Of a stretch of 64,000 nucleotides of DNA, positions 22,610 to 34,340 are shown piece after piece; positions within the stretch are counted from its first letter, which is position 1, and the number at the start of each line of letters is the position of its first letter. This DNA comes from Ilex aquifolium (Eukaryota; Streptophyta; Magnoliopsida; Aquifoliales; Aquifoliaceae): assembly GCA_951799425.1 (NCBI GenBank), contig OX637409.1, forward strand, positions 12,868,960 to 12,932,959, in the 5' to 3' direction. Both the position numbers and the translations under genes were made by a program. The notes below the pieces were generated by a model that made no database searches, was not told where the DNA came from, and worked only from the letters and a program-made list of their open reading frames with translations.

Positions 22610-24219
22610 TCAATTACCATCCGGGGAAAGCCAATGTAGTCGCCGATGCACTTAGCCGAAAGTCTTGGGGTGAACTCAATGTTCTTGCAAGTAAATGGAA
22701 GTTGAGGGATGCCCTTGGAGATTTTGATCTATGGGTTGGAGAAGATGGATCCCGACCATGTTTGTTCAACCTTGTGGCTCAACCTACTCTCCAACGTAGG
22801 GTTGTGGAATTGCAAGGCTTGGATCCTGAATTAACGTCGATGCGAGCTAAATTGGAGAATGGAGAAACTATGGAGGGTTGGTCTTTGAGAAATGGAGAAT
22901 TGAGATATGGGGAGAAGCTATGCGTTCCCGACGATTCGTCTCTAAAGGAGGAGATACTTGGAGAGTGTCATCGCTCTAAGTTTGCTATCCACCCCGGTAG
23001 CACAAAAATGTATAGGGACATGAAGCGCCAATATTGGTGGAAGGGAATGAAGAAGGATGTGGCAAGGTTCATAGCACGATGTGCGGTGTGCCAGCAGGTG
23101 AAGATTGAACATCAAAAGCCAGGAGGATTACTACAGTCTTTGCCTATCCCAGAGTGGAAGTGGGATCACATCACCATGGACTTCGTATCTAGCTTTCCAC
23201 GGACTTCACGAGGGCATAATGCCGTATGGGTCATTGTTGATAGACTCACCAAGTTCGCTCACTTCTTGAGTATGAAGACCACTGACACGTTAGAGACCCT
23301 GAGCAAGCTCTATATTTGCGAGATAGTGAGGTTACACGGCGTTCCGCTCTCGATTGTGTCGGATCGTGACTCTAGGTTTGTGGCGAGATTCTGGCAGAGT
23401 CTACAACAAGCGATGGGGACGGAGTTATACTTCAGTATGGCTTTTCATCCCCAAACGGATGGCCAATCCGAGAGGGTGATACAGATTGTGGAGGATATGT
23501 TACGCGCTTGCACGTTGGACTTCAAGGGGAGTTGGAGCGACCACTTACCGTTGGTGGAGTTTGCTTACAACAACAGCTATGAGGAAAGTATTGGGATGGC
23601 ACCGTATGAAGCATTGTATGGAAGACCATGCCGATCACCGACGTGTTGGTTAGAAGCCGGCGAGAGTAGTTTGTTGGGACCGGACATTGTTCGAGAAACT
23701 ACGGAGAAGATTCAACTCATCCGAGAGAGGCTACGGACGGCGCAAAGTAGACATAAGAGCTATGCGGACCACAGACGAAGACCCTTAGAATTCAAGGTGG
23801 GAGACTACGTATTTCTCAAAGTGTCGCCCAAGAAAGGAGTATTTAGATTCGGCAAGAAGGGAAAGTTAGCGCCAAGATATACCGGGCCATTTGAAGTGAT
23901 CAAAGTTGTGGGCAAAGCGGCGTATCAGTTGCGATTACCAGCTCAGTTGTATGGGGTACATGACGTGTTCCACGTGTCGATGTTGAGAAAGTGTCAATCG
24001 GATGCAACGCCGGTTGTAGACTTGGAAGATATTGAAATTCAAGATGGAGCAACCTATGAAGAACAACCGTTGAAGATTCTCGATGCCAAGGAGAAGGTAC
24101 TCCGTAACAAAGTCATCCGACTAGTGAAGGTTTTGTGGCAACACCATGGAGTGGAGGAAGCTACATGGGAACCGGAGCAAGAAATGCTGGAGAAGTATCC
24201 CTTTTTGTTCACTACTTGA
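22610..24219 (+). pseudogene. pol: Element A pol, second part: integrase and chromodomain
   Basis: Continues the pol frame after element B. Counting from the Met codon near 22702: integrase zinc finger H90, H97, C127, C130; catalytic triad D160 (TMDF), D221 (SDRDSR), E257 (GQSER); a GPF module around 395; and a C-terminal chromodomain at about 452-505 (YEEQPLKIL to VEEATWEPE). The chromodomain places A in the chromoviruses and, with the LTR and primer type, in the Tekay/Del clade. In the family it guides integration to heterochromatin. The stretch itself is open to its TGA at 24217. Confidence 0.93.
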
Positions 24220-24222
24220 GGT

Positions 24223-24260
24223 AAGTTTCGAGGACGAAACTTTCTTTAAGGGGGGTGGAT
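24223..24260 (+). other. Hairpin and polypurine tract of element A
   Basis: AAGTTTCG-AGGA-CGAAACTT (24223-24242) is a perfect 8-bp stem with an AGGA tetraloop, starting four bases after the pol stop codon. TCTTTAAGGGGGGTGGAT follows and abuts the 3' LTR. Element F has the same stem; E has one mismatch in it. Confidence 0.85.
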
Positions 24261-26438
24261 TGTAACACCCCGCATTTTCGTTTATATATGTATATAGATA
24301 TCTACTAAATAATAGTTGTAAAAATGTTGATATAGTATAACTCGAGGAAATAATATTTGAAATTTAGTTTTAGTATGTGAAAATATGAAATTTTATGTCC
24401 TAGAACTTGTACTAAATAGGTTTGAGGTAGAAATATATGTTGGAGAGGTTTGGGATGGTTTTGGAAGAGATTGGAATGGATTAGAAATGAAAAATAAAGG
24501 AAGTAGGCAAATCTGGGATCAACTACCGGTAGTCAATGGTCTAGTGTGCCCGAACTACCGGTAGTCAATGGTCCAGTGTGCCCGAGCTACCGGTAGTAAC
24601 TACCGGTAGTCAATGGTCCAGTGTGCCCGAGCTACCGGTAGTCAACGGGTAGTCGAGTGCCAATGTACCCGAGCTACCGGTAGTCAAAATTAACTACCGG
24701 TAGTCACTGTAAAAATCTGAAATTTTAAGTCGCGAACAAGCCGATTTTTCCTCCACTATAAATACATTTTTGTCACCTCCTTAGCCTTCATTACACCACT
24801 CCAAACCCTAGAAAACATAAGAGAGGAAGAGAGAAAGAGAGAAACACAAGATTAAGAGAAAACAAGAGATTGAAGGGTTGATTCAAGATCAAAACCCTAA
24901 TTTTTCCAAGAACATTAAGGTAGGGGATTTCTTCCTAATCTCTTACATTGAGGCTAGGATTTATGTATATATATATGTTTTTCACTCTCATCCTTATATA
25001 CATGATAAGAAATACATGATTCTTGTTCCTCTTGAAATAAATGCCATGTTTTGAACATTGTGATGCTTGGGTAACTATTAAATTTCTCTTTTTCATCTTC
25101 AAACCTTGGTTTTAAAGAGAAATGGACTTTTCCCTCTATTTTTCCTTGGTATTGCTTTCAAAACTTTAGTGTTTGATATTGTACACCAAAATGTTACTTA
25201 TGATGATCTCTTGCTCATTTTCTTCCATCATATTATGAAACATTATATTAGAAATTGCGGAATTTGGTAATTCCTTGAAATGTTGATGAATTGAGAATAT
25301 TTTGGTTTCCTCAATTGTATGGTTGTTGTGAGGGACTTGGATTGCCTTCGAGAGATGCCGTAGAGTGTTAGAGGTTAGTCTACCCCAGTGGGGGTGAGAT
25401 GGTTTCCTAGCACTTGTAGTGGGTTGTCATTTGGTAATGAAACCACTATCGTTCACTGGAGTTCGAACAAGGGATAGTATACTTTTCCTGGGAAGGGACT
25501 CGTCACTGCCATTGGGATGGTAGACGCCCTTTCCTAAAATGCTTGTGAATGCGATTGTGATTGGTGGACTAGGTATAATCGTTGGGTAGATTCATGAGAA
25601 ACAATCAACATACATGGTACGGGGATGAACCAATATACATGGGATGATGAGTTGGAACGTCTCGGCCGGTGCATTGGTATGGGACAATGCATCGGAAGAC
25701 GCCCTTCCGAATTGGCCTAACTTTGGACACGGTGTATTGTGGTTCAATTTAATTTATTCTTTTACTTGATTGTTGTTATGGCTTAAACTTGAGATCTATT
25801 TAAAATATCCTGTTTCTCCTTCAAAATGGTATATATGCTATTTGTGAAAATGAGACCAACCGTTTTATATGCTTTTCTAAACCTTGTTTGAGTTTGGGAA
25901 GATTTTGCTGCAGAGCTTCGTGCTCATCCCCTACAATTAATATTTTTCAGATTTGGCTTTAGAGGAGGAGCTCGGTATGAATGAGCCGGGCCTTGGGGAA
26001 GCTTCCTTGGAGGGGTACCTAGATCCCGAATGGGACATCTAGAGATATAGCTTATTTTGTTCTAGACTAGGAGATTTATTTCTGAACAATGTAAAGTCTA
26101 GATTCTTTTGAAACTCCGCTGCGATATATTCATGTAATTCTTTTGGGGAATGTAATTGCCATATCTGGCCTATTCTTTTGGGATAATGTTAAGGATAGTA
26201 TAGATGGTAAATATAAATTTTATTGTTATTGGATGGTTAAATGGACCCTGTGTGGTCAAGTTAATAGAATTGCACAGGTTGTGATTTTTGGGTGGAGCTT
26301 CCTGTACAAAGGAGTCTCTGCCCAAATTTGGTTAAAATTAAGAATGTTTCTTATTTGATGGATATATATTTAGTTGCTCTCATGACATGAATGGTTTCAT
26401 AGTGTAATGCCGTCCAGCGTGTGTTTTGGGGTGTTACA
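24261..26438 (+). repeat. 3' LTR of element A
   Basis: Pairs with 10217-12346 and is about 48 bp longer, because the CTACCGGTAG array (24521-24706) has extra copies. TATAAATA is at 24757-24764. The GAATA target duplication follows. Confidence 0.97.
24521..24706 (+). repeat. CTACCGGTAG array, expanded copy in element A 3' LTR
   Basis: Seven CTACCGGTAG copies against five in the 5' LTR. The added piece contains two palindromes set close together and one linker. Confidence 0.88.
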
Positions 26439-26443
26439 GAATA

Positions 26444-27587
26444 AGTGTCCTTTTCTTACACTATATCCACAGAGATTGAGAGTACTTGCTAAACTTATTA
26501 ATAATGCTGAAATTCTTGATGTGTTCAAGCAGGTGAAAATCAACATTCCAAGTTTAGTAGCCATTAGACAGGTGCCAAGTTTTTTAAAGGATTTGTGCAC
26601 TATCAAGAAAAAAATGAATGTATAGAGGAAAACCTTTCTAATTGAGTACTTAAGTTCTATCATGTAGACCCACACTCCACCTAAGTTCAAGGATCCAAGC
26701 TATCCCACCATCTTAATGATTTTAGGGGATTGCCGAGTGGAGCAAGCATTACTAGACTTAAGTGTGAGTGTCAATCTTATACCATTCTCGGTATATCATC
26801 AACTAGAGTTAGGATAGTTAAAGTCGATATCTATTACTCTTCAATTGGTAGATCGTAGTGTGAAGATGCCGAGAGGGATTGTGGAGGACGTGTTGGTCCA
26901 ATTGGATAAATTTTGTTTTCCTGTTGATTTCATTATTCTTCATACTTATCCTATTGCTAACCCTGACACTAAAATTCTAGTTATCTTAGGACATCATTTT
27001 CTTGCAACATCTAATGCTTTTATTAACTACAGGAATGGAGTCATGAAGCTTACATTTGGCAATATGACACTGTAATTAAATGTCTTCAATATTAGCAAAC
27101 AACCAGGTGATGACGGGGAGATATATGAGGTTAATCTGATTGATACCGTCATAGAGCATCACACAAAGCTCTTATATGACAATGATCTTGAGGAAACTGA
27201 TTTAGTTGAGGGGCCTGAGTTGGATGTAGTTTTAGAAGTGGGTAGTTGTTGCCTAAGTTTAAAAAATTACCACCAATCAAGAAGAAAATTCTCCCATCCA
27301 CTATTCATCCACCTACATTGGAATTAAAGCCATTACCATCCACACTCAAATATGTATTTTTGGGTGGTGATTAGACTTTCCCAGTGCTAGTTAGTTCATT
27401 AATGGAACCAAAACAAGAGGAGAAATTATTGAGTGTCTTGAGAGCTCATAAGGGAGCTATTGGCTAGACTATAGCTGACATTAAGGGGACCAACCCCCTT
27501 ATTTGGACATATACCTTGAGGATGATGCCAAGCCATCTCAAGAACCACATCAAAGACTAAATCCAATTATGAAAGATGTGGTTTGCT
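26444..27587 (+). pseudogene. Athila-type gag end and protease of element O, second part
   Basis: Resumes after element A. Pieces match element C: FLKDLCTIKKK, then a LLDLSVSVNLIPFSVY protease-like segment, LVDRSVKMPRGIVEDVLVQ, and the HHFLATSNAFINYRNGVMKL segment (open piece 26845-27075), then linker sequence up to the RT approach region (HQRLNPIMKDVV). Stops and shifts occur throughout. It ends where the reverse LTR X begins, before any RT. Confidence 0.75.
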
Positions 27588-28724
27588 TGATCGCATTTAC
27601 CCTAATCTCCGAACACGAACCCTCGAATGTGTATATGGCTTATGTGAGTAGGTGAGTGTCACTCTCCCTTGGGTTCGATGCTAGAAATAGGGAAAACGTG
27701 TGTGGATGAACAAAAACGTGTGTGTGTGCAAAAGAGCTCCCCAAGCGAAGAGAGACTTTCGAGTGTCGTGTCTTACTTGGAATTGAGTATTCCAAGGTCG
27801 CCTCCTCAGGGAAGGAAGATTGAATTTTGGTGAAGGTGATTTTGTAAAAAATGTAAAGTGTAAAATCTTGAGAGTTTGTGCTTTGGTGAGTGGAGTTTTC
27901 GCTAAAAATGTAATGAAAACAAGGTTGGCTAATCCGAAAGGGTCATTCCAATGAGAATGCCAAATCAACTCAAAACATTCTTCCAATGGTGTCTAGGTGC
28001 TTGACTGATTCGGAGGAAGTGAGAGACTAATGTGGAGGTGTAGGCTCAAGCATACCCCGTGACAAGTCTACGGTGTATCAAGAGCTCACAACCATGTCCG
28101 CACTCAACCTAGTCAAACCAAACACTTTACAGTACGAGAAAGAATGGACAAGAGTCGAGTTCACATACCCAAGAGGAAATTCCCCTTGGATTAGCCAACT
28201 AAAAGTCTAGCTACTCATATTCAAAGCAAGAAAAAACATAAAAGAGAAATACATGGTAATGAAATCAAATATGAACTTTCATTAATGTAAAGAGAAGTTT
28301 AAAGTACAAAAGAAATAGCCTTCATACACAAAATGTAAAGCTTAAAGAGAAAATACCCAAATGTAAAACTTGAAATGCTAGAAGATGTAGTTAAACTTGA
28401 ATACACTTGAATGAAAGAGTTTAAGTAAAAGAGGGAAAGATTACAAGTAGTTTAAAGCTTACAACACTGAAAATGGTAAAGAAATATGATAACCCAGCTT
28501 TCTCTCTCTAACTTCATCTTCTACCTTGAGATTTCTATCTTTAAAACTACTCCTAAACTTAGGTAGCCTCCTTCCTTTTCAAAAGCTTGTGTGAAGCTGA
28601 ATAAATAGTGTAGAGACCTCTGCATTTTTGTCCATAGGGCTCCCATAGCTTGTGTGTGTGGGCCTCCTATCAATGGGGGGTGAGGTGATGCATTGGACAG
28701 GCTAGGACAAGCATAGCCTGCACC
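27588..28724 (-). repeat. LTR fragment X, Athila type, reverse orientation, 5'-truncated
   Basis: The reverse strand ends GGGTAAATGCGATCA and carries, in the same order as the B LTR, the AGTAGCTA...GGTTAATCCAAGG-like block, the CCTGAGGAGGCGACCTTGG block and the AGGGAGAGTGACACTC block. Roughly the first 700 bp of a B-type LTR are missing. The U5 hairpin CTTGGAAT/ATTCCAAG is at 27776-27796. Element C adjoins it on the right. Confidence 0.8.
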
Positions 28725-30187
28725 TGATTCGCACTATTGTGTGATCTGAATTATATTATGCACCCAAGTATAAGTGGTTGAATTGTAGTTTTCTCGGTTT
28801 TAAGTCCAAGTATCGATCCCACAAAGAGTTTGAGTAACTTAGAATTTAAAAGAAAAACAGTAAAGTTGTTTAAAGCATTATAACAATTGATAGCTTGTGG
28901 TGTGAGCTTAGATTGATAACTAGTCTACTTTAAATAAAATGTGTAGGTAAGCTTCTTAACAACAATAATAGAAAAGATACCCTTCAGTTTAGGAATTCCA
29001 TATGCTTTATATTGGTTAAATACTGGAAATGCCACCTTACATCAATTAACTTCCATGTTACTGGCAAGTTAACCGGCAAGTCTGATGTATGTAAACCATC
29101 ACACATCAACTTCTTAGGTTAGCTGGTGGTATCCATGACAATTGATTAATCCAAGCAAACTAGAAGGACAAGCCATTCATGAGGAATACTTGAATTATTC
29201 AATTGATCTTTTGATAGTAAGTGCATATATAGTAAACCATAACACAACAACTTCTTAGGTTAGCTGGTGGTAATAATAAACCATAACTTAGCAACTTCTT
29301 AGGTTAGCTAGTGGTATTAAGTCATAACACATCAACTTCTTAGGTTAGCTGGTTATAGATGTGTCAATTGACTAATTCGAGCAAACCAGAAGGATAAGCC
29401 ATTCATGAGGAATTCTTGAATTACTCAATTGGTCATCTGTGATATATATATACCAATTAAACATCCTCAGCGTTCCGGTGGAGGACAAGCCATACCGGTG
29501 GGAATACCGTAGATATTCGACGGACATTATAGTTATATATAGTAGTTAAACAACCCTAATAACCCAGAAGGACGAGCCATTCATGAGGATCATTTAGGTT
29601 TTGTACCATGCATCAGTAGAACGTCCTCAACGTTCCGGTGGAGGATAAACCATACCTATAGAAACACCGTAGACATTTAACCGGCAGGTTGATGATGCAC
29701 TGATGACATAATTCCAGGCACAACACCGAAATTACGTACATCACTGTATCATGCATGAAGCACATAATACATATATAAATACATATATGAATAAAACATC
29801 AGCCTTTCCATAATCTAACCAATACTTATACATATGTTCACCCTTTATTGAAGGGTATAAGTGACTACTCACGCCTCATTGCTACAGACAAGCAAGGAGT
29901 GCGGACAATTCTCATTACAACCGAAATTAAAATACAAACTCTAAAACTTCTTTCACAAGGAACAACTGAAACACAACCACCTTTATTATTAATTAAAACA
30001 ACAAAGTGGCGGCAGTTCAATTATCCGAATAGAAAGATACAACAGAAATGTAGAAATACAGAGTATCGGATGGAGTGTAGGACAGACCGGCGTTGAATTT
30101 GACTTTCTCTTTTCTCTTTCTTTCTCTCTTGGAGCTCTCCCTTGGCCCTTGGGTGGCCGACCTTGTTCAAATGAAGGAGGGCACCCC

Positions 30188-30195
30188 TATTTATA
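30188..30195 (-). promoter_or_regulatory. TATA box of element C LTR
   Basis: The reverse strand reads CCTATAAATAGGGG, about 50 bp downstream of the TCCGGA palindromes. The right LTR copy (57336-57343) has a solo LTR inserted immediately downstream. Confidence 0.75.
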
Positions 30196-30246
30196 GGAAA
30201 AAGGAAGCATGAGGTGGAGGGATAAAGCCAAACCACCAAGGGTGAC

Positions 30247-30282
30247 TGTCCGGACGCCGCCACCACCATCCGGATGGTGGTG
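30247..30282 (-). repeat. TCCGGA palindromes in U3 of element C
   Basis: 30261-30282 is a perfect 22-bp palindrome centred on TCCGGA with CACCACCA arms, and a second core, TGTCCGGACG, lies beside it. The right LTR copy (57392-57430) keeps both cores, with one mismatch in the long palindrome. Confidence 0.85.
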
Positions 30283-30535
30283 CTTTGCAGTTGATCCATA
30301 TGTCATTTGCTGGAGTTACATGTGTCGTTTTACACTTTGGTCCTTGCTCTTTCAAGCTTCTATACATTGTTCCTTGTATTTTCTGTCTATTCTACATTTA
30401 AACCCTGAAATTTCAAACATAAAACTCATAAAACCCTAGTTTACGCACAAACCCTAATTCATAATTTTTAATTGTTTTATCTTACAAAGTTGATTACTTA
30501 ATCATTTTAATTTACATACTAGCTAGAGTTAATCA

Positions 30536-30572
30536 GACCCCCGCAACTTAAACTTTACTAGTCCCTAGTAAA
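30536..30572 (-). other. Hairpin and polypurine tract of element C
   Basis: On the reverse strand TTTACTAG-GGA-CTAGTAAA (30554-30572) is a perfect 8-bp stem, followed after four bases by AAGTTGCGGGGGTC and then the LTR. The tract has a base change from AAGTTGGGGGGTG. The copy at 57684-57720 has the unmutated tract. Confidence 0.8.
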
Positions 30573-32297
30573 CATAAATTATAAAAGCTATTTCACAAAA
30601 TAAAATATGAACCGAGGTAAAATCATTTTCGTAGATTTTTTCACGATTGCATTTAGCATATGCAACAAGCCGTTTAACCCCTAGGTGATTCCTAGTGGAC
30701 GAGTTTTGTCTCGTGAAGGTTTTCAATGAAGTTGCCTACAAACTTCAGTAGTTAGGAGTTTATAACTCATATTTTTCACAACTAAAATTAAATCAATATT
30801 CCTGTGCATTGTTACAATGCTTCCTTTTTCTGATCACTACAAGAATAACACACGTTAGTTGTAACATTATCTATATATTTTTATAAAAACTTGTGTGTGT
30901 GTACTGATTTCTTTTGTTTCAAAAATCACTCAAGAAATATTACCATCTTTTATGGTAGTCTTGATGTCAATCATTTCCTGAAATACACTCGGCAAAGAAT
31001 ACACTTACGTTATAGTGACTATTCTCTTAATAGTTACACGTGATTTGGAATATTGTTAATAAAGCAAATAATATCACATGTAATATATCTGAAGAACGGG
31101 TATCTGAATAAAATTGAATTTTGACATAATCTCATGACTGAATATGAACACTATATTAGATATATTCTCAACATTCTCCCGTTTATGGATAGATAGGATT
31201 AATACAGATATATAATTTATGGAATCAAAAAGGACTTTATTTGGGTTGTAATGTGGCCGTTGGTTTAGGGTTTAAGAAACGACGTCTATGGGATTCAAAA
31301 GCTACCCTTTCTTTGTATTGTGGCACACCTCTTCTTAGCTTTCTAAGACTTTGCATGTTCATCCTTTCCATTTTTCACTTTCTTGGCTCTTTTCTTTCTG
31401 TTTTTCTCTTTACATTTTTTTTTCCATGGGTTTTTTTTTCCTTTGAATAGCCAATACTTTTTTCTTTTCTTTTCACTGTCTTGTTTTCTTTTCCTTTTGT
31501 TTTTCTGTATCATATTGATTTAAAAGAGGATGTAAGAAAATTAGATAGCAAAAGGTAGGTTTAATTTATTTTCATGTGGCTCGGGTATTTTTCGGGTTTC
31601 GTGAAAAGAATTTATACTCTTTCAGGCTCAATCATGGTTGACTAAGAATATAATTTTGTAAAAGAAATGGTTAAGGCTCAAGTTAATCAAAAATGGCCTA
31701 AGATCATTTTCCAGAAATTATTCATCTATATTAATCCTACATAAAAGAATTTCAAGGATCATGCTAATAATATAATCTAACAAGTGCTAATTAAGACTAA
31801 ATTAATGAGATTATTCAAAGAAAGTTTACCGTAGAATCGAAGATGTTTATTTGAGTAGATGTAGAATATCTCTCCAAGGAAGATTGGCTCAAATTCTTCA
31901 ATTGGTTATACATTTCCACTATATATATAAAGAGTGTAATATTTCACGAGGTTTCTAAAATAAAGAAATCTATTTGTGCTTTATCAAAGTAAGTTTAAAC
32001 GAAAATATTAAGATAATATATAACTAAAATATGAAAATCCCGCGTGATCAGATTAAGACTATTTTCACAAAGCATAGGAATACTAATCTAATTCAACTGT
32101 AAATTATATGAAATAATCTTCCTAACTTAAAAATATAAGTTTCATCATAGCTAAGAAAAAACTTAACATAAACAAGTTCAAAATCAACATAAATTCAAAA
32201 CATAAAGTAATTTAAAGTTCAAGTGCATAGAGTAAAAGTGCACAATGTAAAAGATGAGTGAAAGATAGTAAATTGTTTTGTAGAATCTCCAGTTTGT
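30573..32297 (-). other. Element C 3' untranslated region
   Basis: No supported gene. The block at 30647-30724 is nearly identical to 20581-20662 of element B. The pyrimidine-rich run (31320-31500) corresponds to the purine-rich part of the B 3' UTR. The short forward open frames here are incidental. Confidence 0.6.
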
Positions 32298-33410
32298 TTA
32301 GGAAGTAGAAGGTCCTGCTCCGAAATGATCTCTAAATAACTTCAAAAGCTCAGCTTGATTCTGCTCATATTCATCCATGCGTTTGTTGATCTGAGTAATG
32401 TTGGTCTCCATCCCTAGTAAGATTTTTCTATCAGTTCTGTCATCTACCGGTATGTATGGTTGATCCTCTTGTGGCTGCGGTTGTTCTTGTGGGAAGAATT
32501 CTTCAGGTACTTGGAATGGCTCTTCTTGTTGTGCAGGTGGTGCTTCAGGTTGGTCTTCCGGTTGTCCTCCACGACTCTTTTTCAATGAAGTTTTATCCAA
32601 TGCTCCAAAATGGTCCACTGTCTTCCATATCGGATTAATGATCACACCCTCGTTCCTGCATAGCTGAGAAACTAACATAGCATATGGGAGTGATGGTTTC
32701 TTTCTATCCACAACAAGTATCATTTGGTCCATGATTAAGTTCGGCAGGTCAATTGTGTGTCCCATCCCAAATGCATATAAGAAATAAGCCTGCTCAGTAT
32801 AAATTTGATTCTTTTGGGCTCGGGGTAGCAAATTGTACACTGTTATCAAATTCAGAATGCGGTATTTGTCTGTTAAATCCCCTTGCTTTATATATTTGTT
32901 TGGTCTACCCCAAACAAATTCTAGATTACCTGTCACTTTTCTTCCTATGACATTCAGATCAGGTAGTTCAGTATAAGGATATTGTGGGTTTTCTGGTCTC
33001 TGCATGGGTTGAAAGAAATCGGCTATAGTAGCTGGTGTAATTTGAAAAGCAATACCCCGTACAAACATACGTAATTGTCTTTCCCCAATTATATCAGCAT
33101 TACTATAAAATTCACGAACTAAACAGTCATAGGCAGGAGCAGTCAATCTAACATAATGCAACCATCCTCTTTCAGCAAGAATTTGTCTTATCCCTATATT
33201 CTCAAAATCTTCATAAATAACCGGCCGTTCAGAAATGATAGTTTTGGAGATAAAGTGAGCATCATACCAGGCTTGTTGTTGAAAATTTTCAAACATCACC
33301 TCATTGAAGATAGTTCCTGGATGAGGTTGTTGTGGAGGTGCTTGAGGTGGTGGAGATTGATCCCTTTGTGCTTGGCTTGAAGACCCTCTTGTTCGTCGTC
33401 TTGAATCCAT
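32298..33410 (-). CDS. Element C ORF in the Athila env-like position
   Basis: Intact from ATG at 33410, 370 codons, the only uninterrupted long ORF of element C. A basic, Gln/Pro-rich N-terminus (residues 1-35) is followed by a folded region of about 250 residues (from FQQQAWYDAHF through RGWLHYVRL to LNLITVYNLLPR). A Pro/Gln/Glu-rich linker (about 285-325) and a short helical tail end it. No signal peptide or transmembrane segment is visible, so nothing in it indicates a membrane glycoprotein despite its position between integrase and the 3' LTR. It resembles proteins annotated as plant transposon proteins encoded by Athila-type elements. Function unknown. Expression would need a spliced or separate transcript. 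Confidence 0.75.
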   Translation of the reverse strand: MDSRRRTRGSSSQAQRDQSPPPQAPPQQPHPGTIFNEVMFENFQQQAWYDAHFISKTIISERPVIYEDFENIGIRQILAERGWLHYVRLTAPAYDCLVREFYSNADIIGERQLRMFVRGIAFQITPATIADFFQPMQRPENPQYPYTELPDLNVIGRKVTGNLEFVWGRPNKYIKQGDLTDKYRILNLITVYNLLPRAQKNQIYTEQAYFLYAFGMGHTIDLPNLIMDQMILVVDRKKPSLPYAMLVSQLCRNEGVIINPIWKTVDHFGALDKTSLKKSRGGQPEDQPEAPPAQQEEPFQVPEEFFPQEQPQPQEDQPYIPVDDRTDRKILLGMETNITQINKRMDEYEQNQAELLKLFRDHFGAGPSTS

Positions 33411-34070
33411 ATTTTTCTTGATTTCTCTTCAAATACTCCGTTTCAACTGATTTCAATCGGTAGTTATCTTCAAAATGTGATGGGTAGAAGAATAATCGGA
33501 GCAGATTTGACGAAAAACGGTTGAGTGTAGCATATTTGAGAGCTATTCTTTGGAGAATTTCGGCTGATTTCATATTTGGCTTGCGAGGGAAACTGAACTG
33601 ATCGGTTTTCTACATGGAGAAGATATATATATGGGTACTACCGTCCGGATGCTAGTCCCACCGTCCGGATGGTGCTATCTGACTGGTTTTTGGTTTGCAA
33701 CTGCAGACTGTTTTTCTGCATTTTTCTCTTTTTCTTGTAAATTCCTGCAGTTTACAAAATTAGATACAATTTTATATATTCTACAAAACTTTGCTAACCA
33801 CTCTTTTTCTTTCAAAAGAATTGGTTTTATTATTTTATTATTTGTTATTTATTATTTACTAATTTCCTTACTTATTCTATAGTTATTTACATTTATTTAC
33901 AATATTTCCAAAATTATATATCTTGTTGATCATATTTAGTCAGTATCAGAACTATCTGGATCAATAACAACAGTGATACGGTTAACTTCACTTCTCATGT
34001 ATCTTGTTAACATTGGGGTAGAATAGGATGACGCCTTAGGATAATCCTTACTCTGCTCATACCTAATCCA
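33411..34070 (-). other. Spacer between the two element C ORFs
   Basis: AT-rich with no gene. Two TCCGGAT palindrome cores at 33650-33674 (ACCGTCCGGAT twice) repeat the palindrome of C's own U3, embedded in internal sequence, much as element B carries its U3 palindrome internally. Confidence 0.6.
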
Positions 34071-34340
34071 TCATAAACGATCTGACGCTCGACCTGAAAT
34101 TGGTTCCGCACATTGATTATATTGTCTCAAATGTTCTATACGACCACATCTTACACAACCACCAAGACGATTTGCTCGTCGGTGTTTAGCATATGTACTT
34201 TTTTCACACAGGGGTCTTGCCTGACTTTCAAAGATTTCTAAGTTTCTAACATATCTAGTTTTTTGCATGATCAACACATGTATATCTTTTGGAAAGTGAC
34301 GTAGTAAAATTAAACTTAACCAAAATAATTTTTCGTCCAT
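34071..34340 (-). CDS. Small ORF with a Cys/His cluster between integrase and env-like ORF
   Basis: 89 codons from ATG at 34340, in the element's sense strand. The C-terminal third holds GGCVRCGRIEHLRQYNQC, i.e. C-x2-C-x4-H-x6-C, close to but not a standard knuckle spacing. The middle is basic (KHRRANR). It could be an exon or accessory reading frame of element C. I do not recognise a family, and chance cannot be excluded at this length. Confidence 0.4.
   Translation of the reverse strand: MDEKLFWLSLILLRHFPKDIHVLIMQKTRYVRNLEIFESQARPLCEKSTYAKHRRANRLGGCVRCGRIEHLRQYNQCAEPISGRASDRL

Larger units (their letters stand above)
10217..26438 (+). mobile_element. Element A: Tekay/Del-like chromovirus, split by element B
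   Basis: Both LTRs, a tRNA-iMet primer site, gag, protease-RT-RNaseH-integrase with a C-terminal chromodomain, a polypurine tract and matching target duplications are all present. Without B it is about 9.06 kb. The two LTRs differ by only a few substitutions plus one extra repeat unit, so the insertion is recent. It is inactivated by a frameshift at the gag/pol boundary near 13265 and by B at 15451. It sits inside the old Athila copy O. Confidence 0.95.
28725..30535 (-). repeat. 3' LTR of element C
   Basis: The reverse strand starts TGATTAACTC after the polypurine tract and ends ...GTGCGAATCA. It has a TCCGGA palindrome pair at 30247-30282, TATAAATA at 30188-30195, and in R/U5 several dispersed repeats: CAACTTCTTAGGTTAGCTGG occurs four times between 29100 and 29360, and a GACAAGCCATTCATGAGGA-type block recurs. 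It pairs with the split right LTR (1814 bp after removing insertions). Confidence 0.93.
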
